DNA from: Brevundimonas lenta
Lineage (GTDB): Bacteria; Pseudomonadota; Alphaproteobacteria; Caulobacterales; Caulobacteraceae
DNA: 64,000 bases
Direction: 5' to 3'
NCBI RefSeq assembly: GCF_014196335.1
Contig: NZ_JACIDM010000002.1
Location: 496,001 to 560,000 of the forward strand
Of this stretch, positions 9,148 to 19,800 are shown one piece after another (the stretch's first letter is position 1; each line of letters opens with the position of its first letter). The position numbers were made by a program, and so were the translations under genes. The notes under the pieces are model-generated. The model was not told the origin of the DNA, did not search any database, and saw only the letters and a program-made list of their open reading frames with translations.

Positions 9148-9666
9148 TCAGCGCCGCCCGAGCACCGTGGTCGCGACTTCGGCGCGCCATTTCTGATTGT
9201 CGCCGCCGTTGGGGTCCCAGCCGAGGAGGGGCTGGCCCTCGTCCGTGCCGGAACCGGCGACGTCGACGACCATGGAGCCGTCGGCGTTGTTGAGGGTGAA
9301 CCAGCAGCCGTCGACGAAGGTGACGGTGAAGACAGGGTCGGCGGCGATGACCGTGACCTCGTTGCAGAACAGGGTCAGGGGCTCGCGGTAGGCCGACCAG
9401 GACAGTTGCTGCCGGGAATCGCCGCCGCGCGAGAGGGTGAAGCCGCCGTCAGTGGCCTGGGCGGAGAAGATGGAGTTTCCGGCGTTGCCGTTGGAGAGAT
9501 GGGACAGCGCGACCGACGGGCTCTCCATGCAGGGAATGCCGATGGGCCCGCTGACGACCTGGCCGCTGGCGCCGATCACCAGCCCCTGCCCGAGGTAGGA
9601 GATGAAGCGGATGCGCCGCCCGTTGGCGAACTCGTCCTGACTGGTGAGATTGTTACAGGCGTCCAT
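9148..9666 (-). CDS. Ricin-type beta-trefoil (RICIN-like) protein
   Basis: A 172-aa protein whose C-terminus carries a QxW-style beta-trefoil repeat: VDVAGSGTDEGQPLLGWDP followed by GGDNQKWR. Earlier repeats are degenerate (RFISYLGQGLVIGAS; GCWFTLNNADGS). Such domains bind carbohydrates or act as inhibitors or scaffolds. No signal peptide is seen, so it is either cytoplasmic or exported by another route. Start ATG at 9666. Substrate unknown. Confidence 0.65.
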   Translation of the reverse strand: MDACNNLTSQDEFANGRRIRFISYLGQGLVIGASGQVVSGPIGIPCMESPSVALSHLSNGNAGNSIFSAQATDGGFTLSRGGDSRQQLSWSAYREPLTLFCNEVTVIAADPVFTVTFVDGCWFTLNNADGSMVVDVAGSGTDEGQPLLGWDPNGGDNQKWRAEVATTVLGRR

Positions 9667-9805
9667 GAGCGCTCCCCCGAGATCGAACGACGATATGCGG
9701 TCCTTACGGCAAAGGTAAGAGGCCCCGGGCTCCCTACGTCATTTTCGGACGTAGGCCCTGATCCGCCCCCTGCCCCGCTTCGTCCGACTCCTGTAAGCCG
9801 GGGTC

Positions 9806-11170
9806 ATGGCGAGAGACGGTGCGATCTATGTTTGTCAGTCCTGCGGGGCGGTGCACGGCAAGTGGTCCGGGCAGTGCAGCGCGTGCGGACAGTGGAATTC
9901 GATCGTCGAGGAGAGCCGCTCGGCTCCGCCCGGCGCGCTGAAGCCGACCGCGAACAGCCGCACGCGCGGCCTGCAGTTCGAGACGCTGCAGTCGGATACG
10001 CCGGAGCCGCCGCGGATCATCACCGGAGTGACCGAATTCGACCGGGTGTGCGGCGGCGGCGTGGTGCCCGGATCCGCCATCCTGCTGAGCGGCGATCCCG
10101 GCGTGGGCAAGTCGACACTGCTGCTGGATGTGGCCGGGCGCGCCGCGCTGGCGGGCAAGCGGATCGCCTACATCTCGGGCGAGGAGGCGGTCGAGCAGAT
10201 CCGCTCGCGGGCGCGGCGGATGGGGCTGGAGAAGGCGCCGGTGGAGCTGGCGTCGGCGACGGCGCTGCGGGAAATCCTGGGCACGCTGAAGCGCGAGAAG
10301 TTCGACATCGTCATCGTCGATTCGATCCAGACCCTGTGGTCGGACGCGCACGAGGCGGGGCCGGGATCGGTGACCCAGGTGCGCGCCTGCGCCAGCGAGA
10401 TGGTGCGGATGGCCAAGGCCGGCGGTCCCGCCGTGATCCTGGTCGGGCACGTGACCAAGGACGGCCAGGTGGCCGGGCCGCGGGTGGTCGAGCACATGGT
10501 CGACGCGGTGCTGAGCTTCGAGGGCGAGCGGGGCTATCCGTTCCGCATCCTGCGCGCCGGCAAGAACCGCTTCGGCGCAACCGACGAGATCGGCGTGTTC
10601 GAGATGGGCGACGCAGGGCTGCGCGAAGTGGCCAATCCGTCGGCCCTGTTCCTGGGCGAGGGCAAGGACCGGGCGCCGGGCGCGGCGGTGTTCGCGGGGA
10701 TCGAAGGATCGCGGCCCGTCCTGGTCGAGATGCAGGCGCTGGTTTCGAAGTCGGCCTACGGCACGCCGCGGCGGGCCGTGGTGGGCTGGGACACCGGACG
10801 GCTGGCCATGGTGCTGGCGGTGCTGGAGGCGCGCTGCGGGATCGGGTTCGGGGATCAGGACGTCTATCTGAATGTCGCGGGCGGGCTGCGGATCAACGAA
10901 CCGGCGGCCGATCTGGCGGCGGCGGCGGCGCTGATCAGCTCGGCCACCGATATGCCGTTGCCGCAGGGCTGCGTGGTGTTCGGCGAGGTCAGCCTGTCGG
11001 GCGAACTGCGGGCCGTGGGCCGGGCCGAGGCGCGGCTGAGAGAGGCGCAGAAGCTGGGCTTCGACCACGTTCTGTCCCCTCCCCTGACGGTCAAGGACAA
11101 GGGCGTGAAGGTGACGGCGATCAACCGGCTGGCGCAAGCGGTCGAACGAATCTCGCAAAACCGCTATTGA
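9806..11170 (+). CDS. radA: DNA repair protein RadA (Sms)
   Basis: RecA-like helicase that promotes branch migration in homologous recombination. Seen: N-terminal C4 zinc finger YVCQSCG...CSACGQW, Walker A GDPGVGKST, the RadA-specific KNRFG motif, and a C-terminal Lon-protease-like domain (VYLNVAGGLRINEPAADLA; VVFGEVSLSGELR). 454 aa is the usual length. cvpA and purF follow on the same strand, a gene order common in alphaproteobacteria. Confidence 0.97.
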   Translation: MARDGAIYVCQSCGAVHGKWSGQCSACGQWNSIVEESRSAPPGALKPTANSRTRGLQFETLQSDTPEPPRIITGVTEFDRVCGGGVVPGSAILLSGDPGVGKSTLLLDVAGRAALAGKRIAYISGEEAVEQIRSRARRMGLEKAPVELASATALREILGTLKREKFDIVIVDSIQTLWSDAHEAGPGSVTQVRACASEMVRMAKAGGPAVILVGHVTKDGQVAGPRVVEHMVDAVLSFEGERGYPFRILRAGKNRFGATDEIGVFEMGDAGLREVANPSALFLGEGKDRAPGAAVFAGIEGSRPVLVEMQALVSKSAYGTPRRAVVGWDTGRLAMVLAVLEARCGIGFGDQDVYLNVAGGLRINEPAADLAAAAALISSATDMPLPQGCVVFGEVSLSGELRAVGRAEARLREAQKLGFDHVLSPPLTVKDKGVKVTAINRLAQAVERISQNRY

Positions 11171-11199
11171 TGTTCGTACCGTAGAGGTTGCGAGCGAGC

Positions 11200-11796
11200 A
11201 TGACCGGTTTCGACGCTTTCGCCATCCTGGTCATCCTGGCGTCCGCCGCTGCCGGCTGGGTGCGCGGGGGGACGCGCGAGATCATCACCCTGCTGAGCTT
11301 CGTGCTGGCGGCGTTCATCGCCCTGGTGGCCCTGCCGATCACCGCGCCGCTGGGCCGCGGCCTGATCGATCCGGACTGGGCCGGGACCATCTTCGCGGCC
11401 GTGCTGTCGTTCCTGCTGATCTATTTCGGCATCCGCATCTTCGGCTCGCAGCTGTCGAAGCGGGCGCAGGCGCATCCGCACCTGGGCGGGGTCGACCGGT
11501 TCATCGGCGTGTTCGTGGGTTCGGCGCGGGCGCTGGTGCTGCTGGGGGCGATCCATCTGGTCGTCGTGGCCGCCATGCCGGGCGAGAAAACGCCGCGCTG
11601 GCTGACCGAAGCGGCGCTGCGGCCGGTGACGGCGGGAGCCGCGCGGGTGATCCAGATCATCCTGCCCGGCATCGGACGCGGGGCCGACGCGTTGTCCCCG
11701 GTAGTAAGTTCTTCCGTGAGCAAAGGGTTTTCCGACGACGAAGCCTTGCCCTCGCCCCAAACAGACAATACTTCGCCGCCGTCCGCCCAGCCCTGA
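11200..11796 (+). CDS. cvpA: CvpA family inner-membrane protein
   Basis: Four hydrophobic segments (starting FDAFAILVILASAAAGWVRG and ITLLSFVLAAFIALVALPI) and a polar Ser/Pro-rich tail, as in CvpA, a membrane protein tied to envelope homeostasis and, historically, colicin V production. ATG at 11200. It lies between radA and purF; cvpA-purF adjacency is widely conserved. 198 aa. Confidence 0.9.
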   Translation: MTGFDAFAILVILASAAAGWVRGGTREIITLLSFVLAAFIALVALPITAPLGRGLIDPDWAGTIFAAVLSFLLIYFGIRIFGSQLSKRAQAHPHLGGVDRFIGVFVGSARALVLLGAIHLVVVAAMPGEKTPRWLTEAALRPVTAGAARVIQIILPGIGRGADALSPVVSSSVSKGFSDDEALPSPQTDNTSPPSAQP

Positions 11797-11823
11797 CGTC
11801 CGCCCGCATCATCGGAGTTCACG

Positions 11824-13338
11824 ATGAGCACGCTCGAGCATTCCATCGCCGCCCCCGTCGTTCACCGGGAGCATCACCGCGACGCCGACGACGATCGTCC
11901 GCGCCTGGAATGCGGCGTCTGCGGTGTCTGGGGCGCGGATCAGGACGAAGCCTCCTCCATCGTCGCCCTGGGCCTGCACGCCCTGCAACACCGCGGGCAG
12001 GAAGCCTGCGGCATCGCCAGCGTGCATGAGGCCCGCTTCTACACCGAGCGCCACATGGGCCTGGTCGGCGAGGCCTTCGGCGGGACCAACCTGGCCGAGC
12101 GGATGCCGGGCTCGGCGGCTGTGGGCCACACCCGCTATTCGACCGCCGGCGGATCGTTCCTGCGCAACATCCAGCCGATGTTCGCCGATCTGGACCAGGG
12201 CGGCATCGCCGTCGCCCACAACGGCAATCTGACCAACTTCAAATACCTGCACAGCCAGCTGGTGTCGGAAGGCGCGATCTTCCAGTCGACGTCGGACTCG
12301 GAAGTCATCCTTCACCTGATCGCCCGCAGCCGTAAGGCCAAGATCGTCGACCGCTTCATCGACGCCATCGGCCGGATCGAGGGCGGCTACGCCCTGGTCT
12401 GCCAGACCCGCTCGAAGATGATCGGCGCGCGCGACCCGCTGGGCATCCGCCCGCTGGTGCTGGGCCGGATCGGCGACACCTGGGTGCTGGCGTCCGAGAC
12501 CTGCGCCCTGGACACCGTCGGCGCCGACTTCGTGCGCGACGTCGAGCATGGCGAGGTCATCGTGATCGATCACGAGGGCCTGCGCTCGATCAAGCCGTTC
12601 CCGGTGAAGGCCGCGCGGCCCTGCCTGTTCGAATACGTCTACTTCTCGCGCCCCGACAGCGTCGTGAACGGCAAGTCGGTCTATGAGGTGCGCAAGCGCA
12701 TGGGCCGCGGCCTGGCGCGCGAGCACGCGGTCGAGGCCGACGTGGTCGTGCCGGTGCCGGACTCGGGCGTGCCGGCGGCGCTGGGCTATGCGCAGGAGAG
12801 CGGCATCCCCTACGAGATGGGGATCATCCGCAGCCACTATCTGGGCCGGACCTTCATCCAGCCGAGCCAGGGCGCCCGGCAGAAGGGCGTGCGCATGAAG
12901 CACAGTCCGAACCGCGAGGTTCTGGCCGGCAAGCGCGTGGTGCTGATCGACGATTCGATCGTGCGTGGCACGACGTCGGTGAAGCTGGTGCGGGCCGTGC
13001 GCGCCGCCGGCGCGACCGAGGTGCACCTGCGTTCGGCCTCGCCGCCGATCCTGTATCCGGACTTCTACGGCATCGACATGCCGGAGCGGGACCAGCTGAT
13101 CGCCGCCAACAAGACGCTGGAGGAGATGCGGGCCTATCTCGAGGTCGACTCGCTGGGCTTCCTGTCGGTCGACGGCCTGTACGACGCCATGGAGGCGGGT
13201 CCGCGCGACGCCAAGAACCCGCAGTTCACCGACCACTATTTCACCGGCGAGTACCCCACCCGCCTGCTGGACCGGGAGATCGAGGAAGGCGGGCGCGAGG
13301 ATTCCACGCGGCAACTTTCCCTGCTGGTCAGCGCTTAA
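11824..13338 (+). CDS. purF: Amidophosphoribosyltransferase
   Basis: First committed step of purine synthesis: PRPP plus glutamine gives 5-phosphoribosylamine. Seen: class II glutaminase domain with the catalytic Cys expected after propeptide removal (LECGVCGVWG, about residue 30), HALQHRGQEACGI, AVGHTRYSTAGGS, and the PRTase domain with the PRPP loop VVLIDDSIVRGTTS. The propeptide of about 30 residues is longer than in E. coli. 504 aa. Confidence 0.97.
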   Translation: MSTLEHSIAAPVVHREHHRDADDDRPRLECGVCGVWGADQDEASSIVALGLHALQHRGQEACGIASVHEARFYTERHMGLVGEAFGGTNLAERMPGSAAVGHTRYSTAGGSFLRNIQPMFADLDQGGIAVAHNGNLTNFKYLHSQLVSEGAIFQSTSDSEVILHLIARSRKAKIVDRFIDAIGRIEGGYALVCQTRSKMIGARDPLGIRPLVLGRIGDTWVLASETCALDTVGADFVRDVEHGEVIVIDHEGLRSIKPFPVKAARPCLFEYVYFSRPDSVVNGKSVYEVRKRMGRGLAREHAVEADVVVPVPDSGVPAALGYAQESGIPYEMGIIRSHYLGRTFIQPSQGARQKGVRMKHSPNREVLAGKRVVLIDDSIVRGTTSVKLVRAVRAAGATEVHLRSASPPILYPDFYGIDMPERDQLIAANKTLEEMRAYLEVDSLGFLSVDGLYDAMEAGPRDAKNPQFTDHYFTGEYPTRLLDREIEEGGREDSTRQLSLLVSA

Positions 13339-13343
13339 GCTGG

Positions 13344-13688
13344 ATGATCCAGCCAGGCTATTTCACGCTCGACACCCCTGATATCGCGAAGGCCCGGGCC
13401 TTCTACGGCGCCCTGTTCGGGTGGACGTTCGACGAGGCGTCGTCGAGCCCGACCTACGCCCATGTGGCGGACAGCACGCCGGCGTTCGGCTTCACCAAGG
13501 TGGAGCGGGCCAGGGACTTCACCCACCTGTATTTCCGCGTCGACGACGTGGACGCCGCGTGCGCGCGGGTCGGCGAACTGGGCGGCAAGGCGGCCATGCC
13601 GTCGGACAGCGCGTCAGGCCGGTCGGCCGTGGTGTGCGACGATCAAGGCGTGAGTTTCAGCCTGTGGCAGCCTGCCGCCGGGCTTTAG
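13344..13688 (+). CDS. VOC family (glyoxalase-like) protein
   Basis: A 114-aa single vicinal-oxygen-chelate module: GYFTLDTPDIAKARAFYGALFGWTF at the start, VDDVDAACARVGELGG in the middle and VVCDDQGVSFSLWQP at the end. Such proteins are dimeric metalloenzymes or ligand binders. It begins five bases after the purF stop, which suggests translational coupling. Substrate unknown. Confidence 0.8.
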   Translation: MIQPGYFTLDTPDIAKARAFYGALFGWTFDEASSSPTYAHVADSTPAFGFTKVERARDFTHLYFRVDDVDAACARVGELGGKAAMPSDSASGRSAVVCDDQGVSFSLWQPAAGL

Positions 13689-13725
13689 CTTTCGCACCGC
13701 GCGACGGCGCGCTATCAGGCGCGCC

Positions 13726-14478
13726 ATGACCGACCTCCCCCTGAAAGACCGCATCGCCCTCGTCGTCGGCGCCTCGCGCGGCATCGGCTACGAAAGCGCC
13801 CTGGCGCTGGCGAAGGCCGGCGCGCACGTCATCGCCACCGCCCGCACGCAAGGCGGACTGGAGGAGCTGGACGACGCCATCTATGCGGCCACCGGCCAGC
13901 ACGCGACGCTGATCCCGTTCGACCTGGTGGACGGCGGCGCGATCGACCGCATGGGCGGGGCGATCTACGAGCGCTTCGGCCGGCTGGACATCTGGGTGCA
14001 GGCGGCCGCGACCATGGGCGCCGAGGGGCTGACGCCGGTGTCGAACGCCGACCCGCGCGGCTTCGCCAAGATCGAGAAGACCAACTTCACCGCCGTCTAT
14101 CGCCTGATCCGCTCGCTGGAGCCGCTGCTGAAGGCGTCTGACAGCGGACGGGTGATCCATCTGACGACCAGCGTGGCGACCGCGCCCAGGGCCTTCTGGG
14201 GCGCCTATGCGGCGACCAAGGCGGGGGCCGAGGCGCTGCTGAAATGCTGGGCCGACGAGATCGAGTCGATGCCGATCCGCGTCTCGATCGTCGATCCGGG
14301 CCGGATGCGCACGGCGATGCGCGCCCAGGCCTATCCGGGCGAGGATCCGCAGGACGTGATCCATCCGTCGGCCATCGGCCCGCTGGTGGTCGAACTGGCC
14401 CGCGGCGACCTGCAGCCGCCGCTGACGGTGAGCTTCAGGGAGTGGAACGCGGCGCCGGGGGCGTCAGCGCTGGTCTGA
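13726..14478 (+). CDS. SDR family NAD(P)-dependent oxidoreductase
   Basis: Classical short-chain dehydrogenase/reductase, 250 aa. Seen: cofactor motif VVGASRGIGYES near the N-terminus, and the catalytic TTSVAT...YAATK (Ser and YxxxK). The substrate-loop sequence gives no clear specificity. It follows the VOC gene by 37 bp. Its stop codon abuts the stop of the convergent small gene with no gap. Confidence 0.88.
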   Translation: MTDLPLKDRIALVVGASRGIGYESALALAKAGAHVIATARTQGGLEELDDAIYAATGQHATLIPFDLVDGGAIDRMGGAIYERFGRLDIWVQAAATMGAEGLTPVSNADPRGFAKIEKTNFTAVYRLIRSLEPLLKASDSGRVIHLTTSVATAPRAFWGAYAATKAGAEALLKCWADEIESMPIRVSIVDPGRMRTAMRAQAYPGEDPQDVIHPSAIGPLVVELARGDLQPPLTVSFREWNAAPGASALV

Positions 14479-14880
14479 TTACCGAGCGACGACCGCCGTC
14501 GGGAGAAATCGGACCTCGGCCTGTGTCCAGCAGTCGCTCCATTCAGTCGCCAGGATCGCGCCACAGCTACACGCTCGATTGGGCCCATCGCATCCGTCAG
14601 AGCCGCAGCAACCGTTGTCGGCTCCAGCTCGCGTAAGAGCACCAGGGAGGACGTCTTCGGGATTTGCGGCGATGGCGTTCGCGGGTGAATAGACGTGGGT
14701 ACTGACAACGGCATCACCTTGAATCACAGGCACCTCGTCTGCAGCATCAAGGCGCACCATTAGCCCAGCTGGCACCGCCGGCGCACGGTCAGCCGATGTC
14801 GCGTCATAGTCCTCGGCGCTTCCCCAGGTGCAAGCTCGCGTCAAGATCGCACCACACGCTCCGCATTCCAGATGGGCCAG
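14479..14880 (-). CDS. Small Cys-rich protein with two zinc-ribbon-like half motifs
   Basis: A roughly 130-aa protein of unknown function. Seen: HLECGACGAILTRACTW near the N-terminus and RACSCGAILATEWSDCW near the C-terminus, an internal repeat of a CxCGAIL knuckle that could form one zinc site. The start is uncertain. No ATG is available; a CTG at 14880 just after the der stop keeps the first Cys pair, whereas a TTG at 14844 loses it. It lies immediately downstream of der on the same strand and may be coupled to it. Confidence 0.45.
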   Translation of the reverse strand: MAHLECGACGAILTRACTWGSAEDYDATSADRAPAVPAGLMVRLDAADEVPVIQGDAVVSTHVYSPANAIAANPEDVLPGALTRAGADNGCCGSDGCDGPNRACSCGAILATEWSDCWTQAEVRFLPTAVVAR

Positions 14881-14890
14881 CGGACTAACC

Positions 14891-16513
<1,623 letters not shown>

Positions 16514-16546
16514 GTCGGCCTTCTAACGCAAGTTGGGGGCTTTTGG

Positions 16547-17923
16547 TCAGCGAATGCTGACGAGCTCACCCTTGTCGGTCAGGACGAAGAGCGAGCCGTT
16601 GTAGGCGGCGGGAGCGACATAGGCCGCTGCGCCGAGGCGCAGGGTGGCGGTCTGCGCACCGGTCTTGGGATCCAGCGCGACGAGTTCGCCCTCGGAATTG
16701 ACCAGCAGCAGACGGTTGGAGGCCATCAGCGGGCCCGACCATTCCGGATAGACGGTGCGGTCGAACATGCCGAGGAAGCCGCCTTCCTTGCGACCGCGAC
16801 CCTCGTTGAGGTCGCGGGTCCAGTAGACCTGGCCGTTGTCGCGGTTGATGACGGTCAGTTCGCCGTTCTTGGACACGACATAGACGACGTCGCCGACCGG
16901 CAGCGGCGCGTTCACGCCGGCGACCGGGAGCTGCCACTTCGGCTGGCCCGAACGGATGTCCATGGCCGAGAGCACGCCCGAGTGGCCGACGGCGTAGACG
17001 ACGCCGCGGCTGACGACCGGACGGCCGGCGATGTCGCGGATTTCCGACAGGGCGCTGGTGCGGCTGGTGCGCGAGAGGGTCTGGCTCCACAGCGTCTGAC
17101 CCGTCGAGGCGCGCAGGGCGACGACTTCACCCGACGAGAACGGGGCGATGACGGTGTCGCCGACCACAGCCGGGCTGGAGGCGCGCATGATGCGGGCCGG
17201 TTCCGGAATGCCGCGGAACGACCAGTCCTGACGGCCCGTGGTCGTGTCGAAGGCGAAGATCTGGTTCTCGACGTCGACGACGAAGACGCGGTTGCCCGCG
17301 ACCGTCGGCGCGCCGTGGATCGGCACGTCGACCGGCGAGGTCCACAGGACGGCGCCCGAGGCCTGGTCGATGGCCGTCATGGTGCGGTAGCCCGAGGCCA
17401 CGAACACCTTGCCGCCGCCGACGGCCACGCCGCCGCCGAAGCCGCCGCGTTCCTTGCCCTCAGGGCGAACATTGACCTTCCAGGCCGGCGCGCCGGTGCC
17501 GGCGTCGACGGCGCTGACGGTCGATTCACCGTCGAGGACGAAGACGCGGCCGTTGTCGGCCACGACCGGGGCCATGACCTGCTGGTTGCGCGACGAACCG
17601 GCGCCGACGTTGCGACGCCAGGCCACGGTGAAGTCAGCGGCGGCGATCACGTGCTCGGGCGCGTTCTCGACGTTGCCGCCGGGCTGGGTCCAGGCGACCG
17701 CGGCCTGCGGGCCCGGAATGAAGAAGTCACGGCCCGACAGCGCCGGCGACGGGGCCAGTTGCTGTTCGAACTCGAGCACCGAGATGCGCTGGCCTTCCGA
17801 GGCCGTGGCCTGGGGCTCCTTGTCGCCGCCGAGGCCGAACGGCAGGGCGCTGCGCACGGTGCTGCACGAAGCGAGGGTTACGGCTACGCCGCAAAGCAGG
17901 GCGACTTTGAGCACACGGGTCAT
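16547..17923 (-). CDS. bamB: Outer-membrane assembly lipoprotein BamB-like (PQQ-repeat beta-propeller)
   Basis: Accessory lipoprotein of the beta-barrel assembly machinery. Seen: signal peptide with lipobox VTLASC (MTRVLKVALLCGVAV...), then repeated propeller strands of the type VFVLDGESTVSAVDAGTGAPAWKVN and YVVSKNGELTVINRDNGQVYW. The ATG at 17923 was chosen for the signal peptide. 458 aa. It sits between a YfgM-like gene and der, with gaps of 23 and 33 bp. Confidence 0.92.
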   Translation of the reverse strand: MTRVLKVALLCGVAVTLASCSTVRSALPFGLGGDKEPQATASEGQRISVLEFEQQLAPSPALSGRDFFIPGPQAAVAWTQPGGNVENAPEHVIAAADFTVAWRRNVGAGSSRNQQVMAPVVADNGRVFVLDGESTVSAVDAGTGAPAWKVNVRPEGKERGGFGGGVAVGGGKVFVASGYRTMTAIDQASGAVLWTSPVDVPIHGAPTVAGNRVFVVDVENQIFAFDTTTGRQDWSFRGIPEPARIMRASSPAVVGDTVIAPFSSGEVVALRASTGQTLWSQTLSRTSRTSALSEIRDIAGRPVVSRGVVYAVGHSGVLSAMDIRSGQPKWQLPVAGVNAPLPVGDVVYVVSKNGELTVINRDNGQVYWTRDLNEGRGRKEGGFLGMFDRTVYPEWSGPLMASNRLLLVNSEGELVALDPKTGAQTATLRLGAAAYVAPAAYNGSLFVLTDKGELVSIR

Positions 17924-17946
17924 GGCGAGCGTCCTGGGAGCGAAGA

Positions 17947-18690
17947 TCACGGGCGGGCCGGAGCGGCGGCGGGAGCGGCCGGAGGGGCCTGGGGCGCGAT
18001 GGGGGCGCGGGCCATCTGGTCGGTGATGGCCTTGAGGTTGGCGGCCGAACCGCTGTCGATGGCGGCGATCAGAAGTTCGCTGCGCTGGCTGATGATCTGC
18101 GGCGTATCGAGACCGCTCTTGAGCACGGTCAGCATGTCCTTGGCCTCGGCGGCCTTGCCGTGCTGGGCCATGGCCATGGCGAGGGCTTCCTTGGCGAAGT
18201 CGCGGAACGGGCGCTTGTCTCCGGTCAGCGGCTCCAGACGGGCCTGAATGTCCTCGAGCGAGGCGGTGTCCATGGCCAGCCAGGCGGCCTTGACTGCGGC
18301 GGCGTCGGCGATCAGCGGATCACGGTTGGCCTTGGCGGCGTCATCGAGGAAGGCGATCGCTTCCGGAACGCGGTTGGCGTCGAGGGCGATGCCGGCGCGC
18401 TGCATCAGGGCCAGGGCCTTGTAGGCGCCGTTGCCTTCCTTGGCCGCCTGGGTGAAGGCGGCGTCGGCGCCGACGGGGTTGTTCGACTGCAGCGATTCGA
18501 GGCCGCGCTCGTAGGCGATCGAGCCCTTGTCGGCGCGCGAGGTCTCCCAGCTCTGGTAGCCCCACCAAGCCAGGGCGGCGATCAGAGCGACCAGAAGGAT
18601 GCCGCCCACGACGGGCAGCCAGGTGCGGGCCAGCCGCTTGTAGCGGTCGGAGCGAAGCTCCTCCTCGACCTGCTCGAAGACATCAACCAC
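17947..18690 (-). CDS. YfgM-like TPR-domain membrane protein
   Basis: Single-pass inner-membrane protein with an N-terminal cytoplasmic stretch (DVFEQVEEELRSDRYKRL), one TM helix (WLPVVGGILLVALIAALAWWG) and a periplasmic TPR-like helical region (KGSIAYERGLESLQ...). In E. coli YfgM is an ancillary SecYEG partner that helps periplasmic chaperoning. The GTG at 18690 was chosen because GGGG lies about nine bases upstream; a TTG at 18720 would add ten residues. First gene of the yfgM-bamB-der operon. Confidence 0.85.
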   Translation of the reverse strand: MVDVFEQVEEELRSDRYKRLARTWLPVVGGILLVALIAALAWWGYQSWETSRADKGSIAYERGLESLQSNNPVGADAAFTQAAKEGNGAYKALALMQRAGIALDANRVPEAIAFLDDAAKANRDPLIADAAAVKAAWLAMDTASLEDIQARLEPLTGDKRPFRDFAKEALAMAMAQHGKAAEAKDMLTVLKSGLDTPQIISQRSELLIAAIDSGSAANLKAITDQMARAPIAPQAPPAAPAAAPARP

Positions 18691-18766
18691 GGAGTGTCGC
18701 CCCAAAACGCTTAAATTCAATCCGGCCGGACCCTAGAGCCTCAGCAGCGCCCCCGCAACGCAGGCG

Positions 18767-19603
18767 TTACTGCGCAACCGGCTTTTTCGAGAAGTAGGTC
18801 TCGACTTCGGCAGGAAAACGGCGGGTCTTCACGTCCGCGGCGTAGCCCGCGACGGCCCGATCGATCTCGCCGCGCATGTCGGCGTAGCGGCGGACGAATT
18901 TCGGCGTCCAGTCGAACAGGCCCAGCATGTCGTGGGTGACGAGGATCTGGCCGTCGCACGCCGCCGAGGCGCCGATGCCGATGGTGGGCTTGTCGATGGC
19001 CTCGGTGATCTCGCGCGCCAGCCCCTCGGCCACGCCCTCGATGACGACGGCGAAGGCGCCGGCGTCGGCGGTGGCCTCGGCCTCGCTCATGACCCGCAGG
19101 CGTTCATCGTCGGTCTTGCCCTTGGCCTTGAAGCCGCCCTCGGTCAGCACGGCCTGGGGCCGGAGGCCGACGTGGCCCATGACCGGAATGCCGCGCTGGA
19201 CCAGATAGGCGATGGTTTCGGCGATGGTCGGGCCGCTTTCGACCTTCACGCCCTGGGCGCCCGTTTCCTGCATGACGCGGGCGCAGTTCTGGTACGCCAG
19301 CTCCCTGGAGCCCTCATAGGTCCCGAACGGCATGTCGATGACGACCATGGCCCGTTTCGAACCGCGCATGACGGCCTTGCCGTGCAGGATCATCATATCG
19401 AGGGTGACGCCGACGGTGTTGGGCAGGCCGTGCACGACCATGCCGACGCTGTCGCCGACCAGCAGGACGTCGCAGTGGGCGTCGAGGATTTCGGCCGTGG
19501 GCGCGTCGTAGGCGGTCAGGCAGACGAGCGGCTCACCGCCTTTTCGGGCCCGGATGTCCGGCGCGGCGAGGCGGCGGACGACTTCCTGCTTCTGGCTGGA
19601 CAT
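18767..19603 (-). CDS. panB: 3-methyl-2-oxobutanoate hydroxymethyltransferase
   Basis: First step of pantothenate synthesis: adds a hydroxymethyl group from 5,10-methylene-THF to alpha-ketoisovalerate. Seen: VCLTAYDAPTAEILD, LLVGDSVGMVVHG with the Mg2+-binding Asp residues, VKVESG, VMGHVGLRPQ and GIGASAACDGQILVTHD. The ATG at 19603 gives 278 aa. The reading frame extends upstream only because it runs through the palindromic repeat at 19653-19789. Confidence 0.96.
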   Translation of the reverse strand: MSSQKQEVVRRLAAPDIRARKGGEPLVCLTAYDAPTAEILDAHCDVLLVGDSVGMVVHGLPNTVGVTLDMMILHGKAVMRGSKRAMVVIDMPFGTYEGSRELAYQNCARVMQETGAQGVKVESGPTIAETIAYLVQRGIPVMGHVGLRPQAVLTEGGFKAKGKTDDERLRVMSEAEATADAGAFAVVIEGVAEGLAREITEAIDKPTIGIGASAACDGQILVTHDMLGLFDWTPKFVRRYADMRGEIDRAVAGYAADVKTRRFPAEVETYFSKKPVAQ

Positions 19604-19652
19604 GACGGGGCTCCGGAATGGTGGAGCCCCTAGATAGGGCCCAACCCAACGT

Positions 19653-19789
19653 CCGTCATCCTCGGGCTCGTCCCGAGGACCCATTTATCCGCGGGCGAGC
19701 CAGTGAACCGGGGCAATACCGGACTGAGAGCGTCTGCCGTCCGCGCCGGCTGCCAGCATGGGTCCTCGGGACAAGCCCGAGGATGACGG
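19653..19789. repeat. 137-bp inverted repeat with 32-bp arms
   Basis: Left arm 19653-19684 and right arm 19758-19789 are reverse complements at 31 of 32 positions; each arm itself folds (CCTCGGG-N5-CCCGAGG type). The outer ends TCATCCTC/GAGGATGA match the element at 8827-8978. It lies in the promoter region of panB and downstream of the sigma/anti-sigma module. Confidence 0.75.
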
Positions 19790-19800
19790 GTGGATGAGCG

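Noticed and set aside
9049-11184. 711-residue plus-strand open frame covering radA in another frame
   Set aside because: radA itself has all family motifs in its own frame; the longer frame is Arg/Gly-rich noise that also spans the repeats upstream.
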